From a virus: a stretch of 37,060 nt of DNA. Below the pieces are notes generated by a model, which worked only from the letters and a program-made list of their open reading frames with translations, was not told where the DNA came from and did no database searches. Position numbers and translations under genes: made by a program. This document shows, piece by piece, positions 24,879-33,288 of this stretch; the stretch's first letter is position 1; each line of letters begins with the position of its first letter. The stretch covers positions 1 through 37,060 of the IMG/VR virus record IMGVR_UViG_3300020448_000736; one strand, written 5' to 3'.

Positions 24879-27800
24879 ATGGCAAAAATTAATTTAGGAA
24901 GAGTTAAATTCGCATTTCAAGGCGATTGGAATAATAATACAAATTATCGTAAAGATGATGTTTGTTGGTTTAATAACTCTTTATGGATTTGTACTAACCC
25001 TTACTTATCAAATGGTTACGACAATATGGCGCCAGGTGATAAGAACACAGGTTATTTCTGGACAAGAACATTCTCAAATGACCCGGATAGACGTAGAGGT
25101 TATCACATTATGGAAGATGACTTCCAAAGAAGTAATGAAACAGGTAATCCTGTAATCAATACTTCAAGATATGGTAATGATGAAAATACGCAAGAGTCAA
25201 CTAGAAACGGTCAAAGATTTGGCCAAGCAGATTACTTTAACAATAACTCAAATAACGGTGGTTATTTTTTAGATTATCAATCACACTTATTAGAAGATAA
25301 TGAAACTTACGCAATGGGTGACCCAGGTAATTTTATGGGTTATGGTGAGTTAAATACAAACAAAATTCAATTCTACCAAAATTATGTACCGGTAGAGAAT
25401 AACTTTCACGTAGAAATTCAAACTTCACCAGCAAATAAATTTAAAATTGATAATAGAATTGCAAGCTCAACTTTAGGAAGAAATACTTTTGGTGGCGAAG
25501 GCGGTGGTTTTAGAACATTTACACACTTTAAAGAAGGTTTTAAATATAGATTTAATCAAAGACACGAAACTAATAAAAATTTTCCATTAGGATTTTCAAC
25601 AACTGCTGATGGTATACATAACTCATCACCAGGAACATCACTAGCTGCTGATGAAGACGGACCATATTTTGTTGTAGGTACAACTACAGCAGGAGATACT
25701 GGAGTTTTCTATCCTTTATATCTATCAGCTGCAGGTGCAAATGCTGAAGATACAAGATTAGGTGGTGCAGGTTCAAGTGCTACTTTAAACTTTTCAGAAA
25801 TTACAAGAGGACCTAATAACGAATTAGTTTCAAATGAAAGTGGCACAAACTTTTATTTACCAGATATGATTGACTCAACTGCTGTTGATGAAAGAATATT
25901 TGAGGTTGCAGTAGTAGATGGTAACCCTAGTGACCACCCATATTACAATACAGGTTCTACAAAAAAATATTCTATCAATGGTTCAACTGCTACAGCAGAT
26001 GTAACCTTAAATTTAGTAGAGGGTAAAACTTATAGATTTGACCAATCAGACTCTTCAAACTTAACTCACCCTTTAAGATTTTCTACAACTGCTAATGGTA
26101 CTCACGCTTCAGGCTCAGAGTTCACAACAGGAGTAAGAACGGTGGGAACACCAGGTAAAAAAGGTGCATTTACAGAAATTAAAGTTAGAAAAGGTACTGC
26201 TAAATTATACTACTATTGCTCACAACACTCTGGTATGGGTTGGTCAGCAGACACAATTACACCAAGTTCAAGAGCAAGAAGTTTTGTACCTTCAAATACA
26301 CCAATGTACAAAGGTGCTAACAAAAACGGTTTAGTTAGATACTTCTTAAATAACAAACAGGTAACTGAAACACAATATAAAGAAACTTTTGCTGATACAA
26401 TACCAAATGAGGGTAATTCTTATACTGGTGATATGCCAGCATATACTACTGAAGATGGTTCTACAAGAGGTGGTCAGGTTTATTCTTGGAAGAAAAATCA
26501 AGATAGACAAGTTGAAATTTATATTCCTGTAGGTTTCTATAAACAAAGAAGTCAAAAAATTTATCCTTTCTGTTTAGACTCAGCGGCAACAAAAGCAGAT
26601 ATGTATTCTGATTTAGGTTGGGATGTAGAAGAGTCTTGGAGAGGTTACAAACATTGGGATAGATTACAAACAGGTATTAAATTTTGTGGTAAATATAATC
26701 CAGCTCACCACTACAGCTACAATGATATTGTAATTTACAGACCAGAAAAAAGATTATCAGATGGTGAAATATCACCTCAAGGTCCAACAGGTATTTACAG
26801 ATGTATTAGAGATTCAAAAGGTAGACCTCCTCATTATGGTCCTCAAGATGTTACCGTGTCGCCTTTAAGAACAAAATCTACAACAACAAGTGGTAAATTA
26901 ATTAGAAAAGAATATCAAGAATATCCAGCACACATACAATCATATTGGAATGATTGGGAATCTTTTGGTAGACAAGTTAACCAAGCTGAAGAGGCAAACG
27001 CTTGGTATGGTAACAAAGGTCCTATTCATTGGCCGTATAAACACTATACAGCAACATCTATGAATGATGATAACGTTTACAGACACATTGATAAAAACGG
27101 TGTATTATGGGGTATTAACTATCCTCAAACTGGTTTTCAACAAGATGGTTCTTATTACGCTTCATATTACGAAGAAATAAATTTAAGATGGAGAGATTGG
27201 TGGAGAAGTGAAGATTTAAACTATACAGGTTACAATGAAAATAGAGGCAGACATAGAAGTACGGTTAGAAAACCTTTAACAACACCTAGATGTGTTCAAA
27301 TTCAAGAAGGTAGACAAGGTGCTTCATTACTATTTGATAACGGAGAAGTTTACACAAACGGTGAAAACTCAAATGGTGAAATGGGAGTAGGTCACGAGCA
27401 AGGTGATAACTACGGATTTATGAGAGTTTTAGGTTTAGAAGATGTTAAAATTATTAAAATGGCAGAAAGACAATGGTCAAACAACACCCACCACAAAATG
27501 GCACTAGATGATTCAGGTTGTGTATGGGTTTGGGGTTATAATGGTTACGGCGAGATTGGTGATGGTAGAACACAAAATAAACCAGCACCTTATAGAATAC
27601 CAGCAAAATATTTTGACAACGAAAAAATTATAGACATTGCTTGTACAGACCAAAGTTCTTATGTAAGAACAGCTAGTGATACTTTGTATTCTTTTGGTAG
27701 AAATGGTAATGGACAATTAGGTGATAATACTACAACAGACAAATACAGACCTGTTAAAATGGCAAATTGGGATCCAAGTGCAAACAATGGTATCGCAGTA

Positions 27801-28505
27801 TGGCAAATATCTGGTCAAGGAAATAACGTTTGGGTTACTTTACTAGACGGAAACGGTTATACTTGGTTTACAGGTCATAATGACTATGGTAATTCAGGTG
27901 CAGGTAACACATCAAATTTAAGTCAATTAACTAAAATTGAAACAGCACCTAACGGTGACTTTGTTGATTTATGGACTATGTATTGGAATGGTTATAAGTC
28001 TTGTTTTGGTAGACACAAAGACGGAACAATGTATGGTTGGGGTTATTCAGGTAGTTATTACAACCTTGGTACAGGTCAAACTGGTAACCAAACATCACCA
28101 ACGCAAGTTCAAAACGTAAAAAATTGTAAAGAAATTTCTATATCTTGTAGTTATTCAGATTACGGTAGAAGTTTTTGGGTAGAAGATAGTGGATTGGCTT
28201 GGTGTTATGGTCAAGATTCTAGAAATGCAATGCTTCATCCGGTTGCAGGTAGTAATTACCAACAAGACGGTTCAAATTACTATCCATTTAGATGGTGGAC
28301 ACCTGCTGGTGCAAGAGTTAGAAATATGCACATAACAACAGATGACCAAGGTTCAAGTTCATATGCAGGTGGTTATAGATTTACAGATGAACACGGAAAA
28401 ATTTATCATTGGGGAAGAAATAACTGGTGTACTGGTCACAACTGGTGGACACACGGTTGGACTTCAACAGGTGGTTATGCATATAACCAGGGACACGGAA
28501 GATAA
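24879..28505 (+). CDS. Tail fibre with cupredoxin-like copper domain and RCC1 beta-propeller
   Basis: In 1208 residues the order is: CBM-like module near 14-45 (FQGDWNNNTNYRKDDVCWFN); a first cupredoxin-like domain near 186-280 without ligands; a second near 370-455 with H397 (NLTHPLRFS) and C447, H450, M453 (YYCSQHSGMG), the four type-1 copper ligands with amicyanin-like C-x2-H-x2-M spacing; a Tyr/Trp-rich region; and RCC1-type repeats near 740, 821, 880, 934, 992, 1049, 1104 and 1173 (VWVWGYNGYGEIGDGRTQN). The propeller is probably the receptor-facing part. The copper site could stabilise the fibre, bind metal, or be a relic of a domain spread among marine proteins. A GATAAATA promoter variant precedes the gene. 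Confidence 0.83.
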   Translation: MAKINLGRVKFAFQGDWNNNTNYRKDDVCWFNNSLWICTNPYLSNGYDNMAPGDKNTGYFWTRTFSNDPDRRRGYHIMEDDFQRSNETGNPVINTSRYGNDENTQESTRNGQRFGQADYFNNNSNNGGYFLDYQSHLLEDNETYAMGDPGNFMGYGELNTNKIQFYQNYVPVENNFHVEIQTSPANKFKIDNRIASSTLGRNTFGGEGGGFRTFTHFKEGFKYRFNQRHETNKNFPLGFSTTADGIHNSSPGTSLAADEDGPYFVVGTTTAGDTGVFYPLYLSAAGANAEDTRLGGAGSSATLNFSEITRGPNNELVSNESGTNFYLPDMIDSTAVDERIFEVAVVDGNPSDHPYYNTGSTKKYSINGSTATADVTLNLVEGKTYRFDQSDSSNLTHPLRFSTTANGTHASGSEFTTGVRTVGTPGKKGAFTEIKVRKGTAKLYYYCSQHSGMGWSADTITPSSRARSFVPSNTPMYKGANKNGLVRYFLNNKQVTETQYKETFADTIPNEGNSYTGDMPAYTTEDGSTRGGQVYSWKKNQDRQVEIYIPVGFYKQRSQKIYPFCLDSAATKADMYSDLGWDVEESWRGYKHWDRLQTGIKFCGKYNPAHHYSYNDIVIYRPEKRLSDGEISPQGPTGIYRCIRDSKGRPPHYGPQDVTVSPLRTKSTTTSGKLIRKEYQEYPAHIQSYWNDWESFGRQVNQAEEANAWYGNKGPIHWPYKHYTATSMNDDNVYRHIDKNGVLWGINYPQTGFQQDGSYYASYYEEINLRWRDWWRSEDLNYTGYNENRGRHRSTVRKPLTTPRCVQIQEGRQGASLLFDNGEVYTNGENSNGEMGVGHEQGDNYGFMRVLGLEDVKIIKMAERQWSNNTHHKMALDDSGCVWVWGYNGYGEIGDGRTQNKPAPYRIPAKYFDNEKIIDIACTDQSSYVRTASDTLYSFGRNGNGQLGDNTTTDKYRPVKMANWDPSANNGIAVWQISGQGNNVWVTLLDGNGYTWFTGHNDYGNSGAGNTSNLSQLTKIETAPNGDFVDLWTMYWNGYKSCFGRHKDGTMYGWGYSGSYYNLGTGQTGNQTSPTQVQNVKNCKEISISCSYSDYGRSFWVEDSGLAWCYGQDSRNAMLHPVAGSNYQQDGSNYYPFRWWTPAGARVRNMHITTDDQGSSSYAGGYRFTDEHGKIYHWGRNNWCTGHNWWTHGWTSTGGYAYNQGHGR
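27095..28485 (+). repeat. RCC1-type repeat array, seven to eight units
   Basis: The C-terminal third of the 1208-residue fibre gene has units near codons 740 (weak), 821, 880, 934, 992, 1049, 1104 and 1173 with the same core as the preceding fibre, for example TLYSFGRNGNGQLGDNTTTD. Confidence 0.75.
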
Positions 28506-28513
28506 TATAAATA
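28506..28513 (+). promoter_or_regulatory. T4-type late promoter (TATAAATA)
   Basis: Exact TATAAATA just after the stop of the copper-domain fibre gene, 27 nt before the ATG at 28541, with a strong AAAGGAGA ribosome site. Confidence 0.75.
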
Positions 28514-28540
28514 GTATTAATACTAAAGGAGAAAACTAAA

Positions 28541-28960
28541 ATGGCAAAGAAAGTGTTTAAAGTCAAAGAAATCGCTCTTGAAGCTGATTATGTGGCACCA
28601 GTCGTATCAAGCGGTAATGGTCCTCTTTCACTTCAGACTATGGATAGTTATGCTTTCTTTTCTTATGACGATTCGGAAGTTACCGTTGACGCTAGTGGTA
28701 CTAATGCAAGTAAATATGGTGTTAAAGTTCTTGACGCTTCAGACGCTGATGATTTAGCGGATATGAAAGCATTGAGACACACGGTATCAATTGCAATGGA
28801 AGTCGCAAGAAAAGTAGAAGATTTTGAAGCAGAATATCCAAAAGTTGTGGTTTATGACGCAATAATTAATGATGTTTCAGCAGTTAAAACAGCAATTGAA
28901 ACATTAAAAACAGATGTAAACGCTATATACGCAAACTACGGTTTACCGGCTATAGCATAA
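28541..28960 (+). CDS. Hypothetical virion-associated protein, 139 residues
   Basis: The 139-residue protein begins MAKKVFKVKEIALEADYVAP and has two parts: a beta-rich start (TMDSYAFFSYDDSEVTVDAS) and a helical second half (about 72-135) that could form a coiled coil. No family recognised. It has a full late promoter (TATAAATA, 28506) and the best ribosome site of the block (AAAGGAGA), so it may be made in quantity. It lies between two RCC1 fibres; a chaperone, joining or capping protein for those fibres is possible but unproven. Confidence 0.7.
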   Translation: MAKKVFKVKEIALEADYVAPVVSSGNGPLSLQTMDSYAFFSYDDSEVTVDASGTNASKYGVKVLDASDADDLADMKALRHTVSIAMEVARKVEDFEAEYPKVVVYDAIINDVSAVKTAIETLKTDVNAIYANYGLPAIA

Positions 28961-28982
28961 TAAAATAAAAGGTTAAACAAAG

Positions 28983-31226
28983 ATGGCTTTTGAATTAAAC
29001 GAATTTAAACTTAAATGGCAAGGTCCTTGGAGAGATAGAACAGCTTACTCCAAGAATGATATTGTTATGTGGAAAGGAAAATCTTATAGATGTATAAGAG
29101 ATTGTCCTGTAGCATATACATTATCAGGTGATTTCCTAGTTAACACATCTAACTATTCAATGGACCCAATGAGATTAGTCCAAAAGTCTTTTAGACCTGA
29201 CAATCCAAAATACTGGCAATTGTTTTTACGTTCAACAGATGATATTACAGAATGGGAATTTTGGAGACAATATGAACCAGGCGAAATGTGTTCAGTTGGT
29301 AGAAAAATTTATCAATGTATAAAAAGAACAAGACGTTATAATACTTGGGTTGAAGAACATAGAGGTGAGCCAAGTGAATATTGGATAAAAATTTACGAAT
29401 CACCATTTGCATATCCAGACAGAAATAGAACCGTATCGTACACTAACAGGACTCCTTTAGGTTGGAAGTACAATATGGGTAGAAATGCTAATGAAATGTG
29501 TACTCACTATTCATTAGGTGTTATAATGTCAAACGGAGACGCAATGCGTTGGGGTGGTAATGATGATACCGGAATGATGGGGAATGGTGACGGAACAAGT
29601 GGCTCAGGTAGAACAGGTAGACCACATATGACAGGTTTTACAAATATTGACTGGAGAACATCAACAGATAATAAAGATGTTGCAAAAGGCCACGAATTTA
29701 CAGGTCATATGGTAACACCAGACGCTGAAGCTCCGAAATGTATTCAATGGTGTACAGGTCATAACTTTAGTGTTTGGCTAATGAATAACGGTGAAGTTTA
29801 TACTTCAGGTTACAATGGTCATTATCAATTAGGTTATAACGAGGGTAGTTCAACAAACTCAACAAATAGAAATTATACAAACAGAGTATCAGCAAGTGAT
29901 ACGGTTGATTGGTTAGGAGATACAATACGTTCTTTTAACGATACAAAAATGGTAAAAGTTGGTACAACTTCTCAAGGACACCAATCAAGTGGTAAAGCAA
30001 TTTGGTCATTAGGTGAAGATGGTTCAGTTTGGATTTGGGGTTATAACAACCAAGGTCAAGCAGGTTTTGGTAATCCTAGTATCAATAACTCAACAGATAC
30101 TAACGGTGGTTCGCCTTACTCATTTTCATTTTATTCAGGAAATATAAGAAGACCAATTAAAATTCCTCAACAATTCTTTAACAACAAAAGAATTATTGAT
30201 ATGTGGGGCTCAGGTAACGAAGAAATGTATTGGCACGCCCTTGATGAAGACGGTTACTTATGGGCTTGGGGACAAGACGTTTACGGTTGCCTAGGAGTTG
30301 GTATGAATTCTCATACTTCTCAAGGTACTTATTACTACACAATTCCAAGAAGAGTTGAAATTAATTGGAATCAATATGGTGGTATGAAACTAATTCAACA
30401 TTGGTCTTATGACGGACAAGGTCACGCAGGTACTTGGGTACTAGATGGCGAAGGCTATATGTGGTACACAGGTTACTTAACAAACGGACAAGTTCCAGGT
30501 ATGTATGGTATTGGTGATAACAATACTGCTTATCAAGCTGAGTTTAGAAGAGGTGATTTTCACTTAAACGGTGATGTTGATGAATTCTGGTGTGGTGGTG
30601 ATGAAAACAAATGGATGTACATTAGACAAAAATCAACAGGTATGTTATGGGTAAATGATGGTAACTACGGAACATATGGTACTAGAGGTTCAAGAGTACA
30701 ACAAGGTTACTGGTATCAATCAGGCGGAATTCACGGAATGTTTTCTCATTTAAGAGGACCAAAATACGTAAGATATATTCAAGGTCAAAACTCTAATAGA
30801 GGTGATGGTTCATACATTTATGACTCACCTGGTATATTAGATGAAGATGGTGGACTCTGGTATGGTAATAATTACGGTTATAGATACTTTCCTTCATTAT
30901 CAAATGATAATCCTGATAATAATGATGACGGTTATCAAATGGATATGTCTCAAGGTTTTGAATCTAATGCTGAAAACAGACATAGAAAAAGAAGAGCTGT
31001 ACAACCTTGTAATAGTAAAATTGTGGACTTTGGTTCATACGGTTATCCAACGGTGATGAATTATTACTTTAGAGACCAAAATGGTAAATTATATACATCA
31101 GGTTATCAACCAAATAACCAAACATATATGTTTTCAATGATGCCCTACCGTTATCAGTCAGCAACTGGTTCATCTTGGGGAAGTAATAACTATCGTGCTC
31201 ATATGGCTTCATCGCCAGGTGATTAA
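28983..31226 (+). CDS. Tail fibre with CBM-like module and RCC1 beta-propeller
   Basis: The third RCC1 fibre has 747 residues. A CBM-like module opens it (WQGPWRDRTAYSKNDIVMWK, near 13-32), and a second related segment lies near 85-120 (YEPGEMCSVGRKIYQCIKRT). RCC1-type repeats begin near 185, 270, 347, 424, 491, 553, 623 and 701 (SVWIWGYNNQGQAGFGNPS, YLWAWGQDVYGCLGVGMN). The last ones are weak. There is no cupredoxin-like domain, which explains most of the shorter length. Three fibres with the same ends but different middles suggest duplication and shuffling. Probably a receptor-binding fibre. Confidence 0.83.
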   Translation: MAFELNEFKLKWQGPWRDRTAYSKNDIVMWKGKSYRCIRDCPVAYTLSGDFLVNTSNYSMDPMRLVQKSFRPDNPKYWQLFLRSTDDITEWEFWRQYEPGEMCSVGRKIYQCIKRTRRYNTWVEEHRGEPSEYWIKIYESPFAYPDRNRTVSYTNRTPLGWKYNMGRNANEMCTHYSLGVIMSNGDAMRWGGNDDTGMMGNGDGTSGSGRTGRPHMTGFTNIDWRTSTDNKDVAKGHEFTGHMVTPDAEAPKCIQWCTGHNFSVWLMNNGEVYTSGYNGHYQLGYNEGSSTNSTNRNYTNRVSASDTVDWLGDTIRSFNDTKMVKVGTTSQGHQSSGKAIWSLGEDGSVWIWGYNNQGQAGFGNPSINNSTDTNGGSPYSFSFYSGNIRRPIKIPQQFFNNKRIIDMWGSGNEEMYWHALDEDGYLWAWGQDVYGCLGVGMNSHTSQGTYYYTIPRRVEINWNQYGGMKLIQHWSYDGQGHAGTWVLDGEGYMWYTGYLTNGQVPGMYGIGDNNTAYQAEFRRGDFHLNGDVDEFWCGGDENKWMYIRQKSTGMLWVNDGNYGTYGTRGSRVQQGYWYQSGGIHGMFSHLRGPKYVRYIQGQNSNRGDGSYIYDSPGILDEDGGLWYGNNYGYRYFPSLSNDNPDNNDDGYQMDMSQGFESNAENRHRKRRAVQPCNSKIVDFGSYGYPTVMNYYFRDQNGKLYTSGYQPNNQTYMFSMMPYRYQSATGSSWGSNNYRAHMASSPGD
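29530..31130 (+). repeat. RCC1-type repeat array, seven to eight units (divergent)
   Basis: Most of the 747-residue fibre gene is made of units near codons 185, 270, 347, 424, 491, 553, 623 and 701. Spacing (60-85 codons) is larger and less regular than in the other two fibres; the last three units are weak. Confidence 0.7.
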
Positions 31227-31246
31227 TAAATAGTTTTTGACTATTT
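31225..31246 (+). promoter_or_regulatory. Late-promoter variant (AATAAATA) overlapping an AT-rich hairpin
   Basis: AATAAATA (31225-31232) stands before the unknown gene of the bilin operon (ATG 31263, GGAG upstream). The same bases can pair: AAATAG (31228-31233) with CTATTT (31241-31246), loop TTTTTGA, followed by T-rich sequence. It may be a weak promoter, a weak terminator of the fibre block, or both. Confidence 0.3.
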
Positions 31247-31262
31247 TTATTATGGAGTTAAA

Positions 31263-32009
31263 ATGTACAAAACGAAACAAAACTATTTAAAATTTCAATC
31301 TCACGATATATTCGGCGATAAATTTCAATCATATCCAAAAGAAATGCAGGCAACATACTGGTATCAAGTATGGTGGATTATCAATCATTTTGAAACAATG
31401 ATGAATGGTGTTGATTTTGAACATCACAATCAAAGAAATATATTAAGAGACAAGTGGGAAAAATTATGGCCGTTTCAAATTAGAAACTATACACTTGGTG
31501 GTGCACCTGCTATGCCTAAAATGCCTCACACAACAGACTTAATTCATAAGTTAGGTGAAGATTATAATTTTAATACACCGGCAATGTTGCTTAATAGAAC
31601 ATTTTGGAAAAAAGATTGGTTTTCTTATCAAGTTATATATGGTACAACCGTTGATTTGTTTAAACAAGTATTAAAAGTTAGTGATGAAGATATAGAAGCA
31701 TTTTTAAAACCATTAGCAGATTATAAACCAAAAGATTATATACTACCAAGAATACGTGTTGTTAGTGGATTTGTATCATTAGCTGATTACTTTATGAAAA
31801 CTAAAGATATGTGGATACAAACAAAAGAGTTTGGTGACTGGAGAGAAAAAGATAATTTAAGAAAAATAGAAGAATTTAAAAAGTATGGCGAAGTTTCAGA
31901 TGAAATACCTGAGGACTATCCTTTAGATAAAACAAAAATATTAGATACACGAAAATTAAATAATAGATGGAAAAGAGAAAAACCTTTTTTAGAAAATGAG
32001 TATGATTAA
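31263..32009 (+). CDS. Unrecognised protein, first gene of the bilin operon
   Basis: The 248-residue protein is rich in aromatic residues (YWYQVWWIINHFETMMNGV near 33-51; WEKLWPFQIRNYTLGGAPAM near 65-84). It has no signal peptide, no clear membrane span and no motif that I recognise. Predicted structure is mainly helical with a charged C-terminal tail. Its stop shares one base with the heme oxygenase start (TAATG), so the two are translationally coupled. The ribosome site is GGAG. It may be a partner of heme or bilin metabolism, or a virion protein that happens to precede those genes; the sequence does not decide. Confidence 0.75.
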   Translation: MYKTKQNYLKFQSHDIFGDKFQSYPKEMQATYWYQVWWIINHFETMMNGVDFEHHNQRNILRDKWEKLWPFQIRNYTLGGAPAMPKMPHTTDLIHKLGEDYNFNTPAMLLNRTFWKKDWFSYQVIYGTTVDLFKQVLKVSDEDIEAFLKPLADYKPKDYILPRIRVVSGFVSLADYFMKTKDMWIQTKEFGDWREKDNLRKIEEFKKYGEVSDEIPEDYPLDKTKILDTRKLNNRWKREKPFLENEYD

Positions 32010-32611
32010 TGGAGCAAGAGAAAAAATATAGAATAAAAGAGTTAACTTGGGAATATCATAAAAATGCTGAAAGACAGCAGTTTGTGAAATTACTTTTATC
32101 AGGTACTATTGATGAAAAACTATATGCAACATACTTATATAATCAATTAAAGTGTTATTCTAAATTAGAACAATATTGTTTAGAAAGTTCTTTGTTTTTA
32201 GATACTTTAAATCTACCAAGAGCTGAACATATATTTTATGATTACAGAGCGTTATGGGGAGATATAGGTAGTCCGCCAATAGAAACTGAAAGTACAAAAG
32301 CGTATGTTGAACATTTAGATACTATCAGAGGTGAAAATGAAAAACTATATGCTCACGTATATGTTAGACATTTAGGTGATTTATCAGGTGGTCAGATGAT
32401 TAAAAGAAAAACTCCTGGACCTAATAGATACTATATATTTAAACACGGTGAGGCAAAAGAATATAAAAGAATTGTTAAAGAAAGAGTTGAAAGTTATTTA
32501 AATTTATATGAGGTAAACGTGTTGCCAGAAGCAATCTTTTGCTTTGAAAGTGCAACAAAACTATTTAAGGAAATGTATGATTTGGGAAAGACTAATCAAG
32601 TGGCAAAATGA
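32009..32611 (+). CDS. hemO: Heme oxygenase (biliverdin-forming)
   Basis: The 200-residue protein has the full pattern of heme oxygenases: the proximal heme ligand H17 in TWEYHKNAER, a helical body (FVKLLLSGTIDEKLYATYLY), and the distal-helix Gly motif HLGDLSGGQM (121-130), which lets O2 bind heme. It opens heme to biliverdin, CO and iron using electrons from ferredoxin. Length is typical of bacterial and phage forms. It is coupled to the unknown gene upstream and overlaps the bilin reductase by 35 nt, so biliverdin would pass straight to the next enzyme. Host ferredoxin would be the electron source. The gene symbol follows the name used for such phage genes; ho1 is also used. Confidence 0.93.
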   Translation: MEQEKKYRIKELTWEYHKNAERQQFVKLLLSGTIDEKLYATYLYNQLKCYSKLEQYCLESSLFLDTLNLPRAEHIFYDYRALWGDIGSPPIETESTKAYVEHLDTIRGENEKLYAHVYVRHLGDLSGGQMIKRKTPGPNRYYIFKHGEAKEYKRIVKERVESYLNLYEVNVLPEAIFCFESATKLFKEMYDLGKTNQVAK

Positions 32612-33281
32612 GACTATTGAAGTCTTAAATAAAAATCTGGTTGAATACAAAGAACCGGGTATGGAAAGATTCAACAATGAAAAATTAGGTTGGGTCAATA
32701 GAACCTGGAATAACAGATATATTAGAAGAGCACATTTAGATGTTGTTGATGTAAGGGAATCAAAAGGACTATGGATGGCACATCTATGTCTTTTTCCTAT
32801 GTTAACAAATGGTGGACCGATTTATGGTTTTGATATTATAGCAGGTGAAAAGAAAGTCACCGGTGCCTTTCACGATTTTAGTCCTCTATTACAAAAAGAC
32901 CACCCATTAACAAAATGGTTTATAGAAGAAAATAAGTGGTTTAAACCGAGTAAAGAGAGAGAGTTACCAGATTGGGCGAAGGCTATCTTTTCGGGAGGTA
33001 TGATAGCCGCTGGTAATGTAAGAGAAGAAGATGAATTAAATAAAATTTGCACAATGGCAGTTTCTAATTTAAATAATTATATAGATAAAATTAGAAATCA
33101 CGAAGGCGAAGCAGATATAAAAGAAGTAATTAAAGCACAAAATTACTATTCTGAACATCAACAAAAGAATCCACACACGCCTAGAGTTATGCAATCTCTT
33201 GGTTTGCCTGAAGAGGATATTAAATTATTCTGTTCGGACAACCTATTTCCGTTTGTTTCAGAAAACCAACCCTACTTGTAA
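32577..33281 (+). CDS. pcyX: Ferredoxin-dependent bilin reductase, PcyA/PcyX type
   Basis: From the ATG at 32577 (AAGGA about 5 nt upstream) the protein has 234 residues; a longer frame to 32544 has no such site. It matches the HY2/PcyA/PebS family: AHLDVVDV (H53, D55), WMAHLCLFP (H69), PIYGFDIIAG (D86) and TGAFHDFSP. In Synechocystis PcyA the matching residues are H74, E76, H88 and D105, so the catalytic His/Asp pair is kept while E76 is Asp. E76 serves reduction of the 18-vinyl group, so the product may be phycoerythrobilin, as reported for the phage enzyme PcyX, not phycocyanobilin. The subfamily name is inferred from this residue and from the hemO context. Confidence 0.88.
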   Translation: MIWERLIKWQNETIEVLNKNLVEYKEPGMERFNNEKLGWVNRTWNNRYIRRAHLDVVDVRESKGLWMAHLCLFPMLTNGGPIYGFDIIAGEKKVTGAFHDFSPLLQKDHPLTKWFIEENKWFKPSKERELPDWAKAIFSGGMIAAGNVREEDELNKICTMAVSNLNNYIDKIRNHEGEADIKEVIKAQNYYSEHQQKNPHTPRVMQSLGLPEEDIKLFCSDNLFPFVSENQPYL

Positions 33282-33288
33282 TAACTAT

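Noticed and set aside
31228-31250. Strong rho-independent terminator after the last RCC1 fibre
   Set aside because: The hairpin is a 6-bp AT-rich stem with a single G-C pair, too weak to call as a terminator; kept only as a low-confidence mixed element.
32544-32576. Upstream start for the bilin reductase
   Set aside because: No ribosome site and a longer overlap with heme oxygenase; ATG at 32577 has AAGGA at the right distance.
31263-33281. Reading the bilin genes as proof of a cyanobacterial host
   Set aside because: The reductase looks PcyX-like, a type reported from phages thought to infect non-cyanobacterial hosts, and no other photosynthesis gene is in the window; the host is left open.
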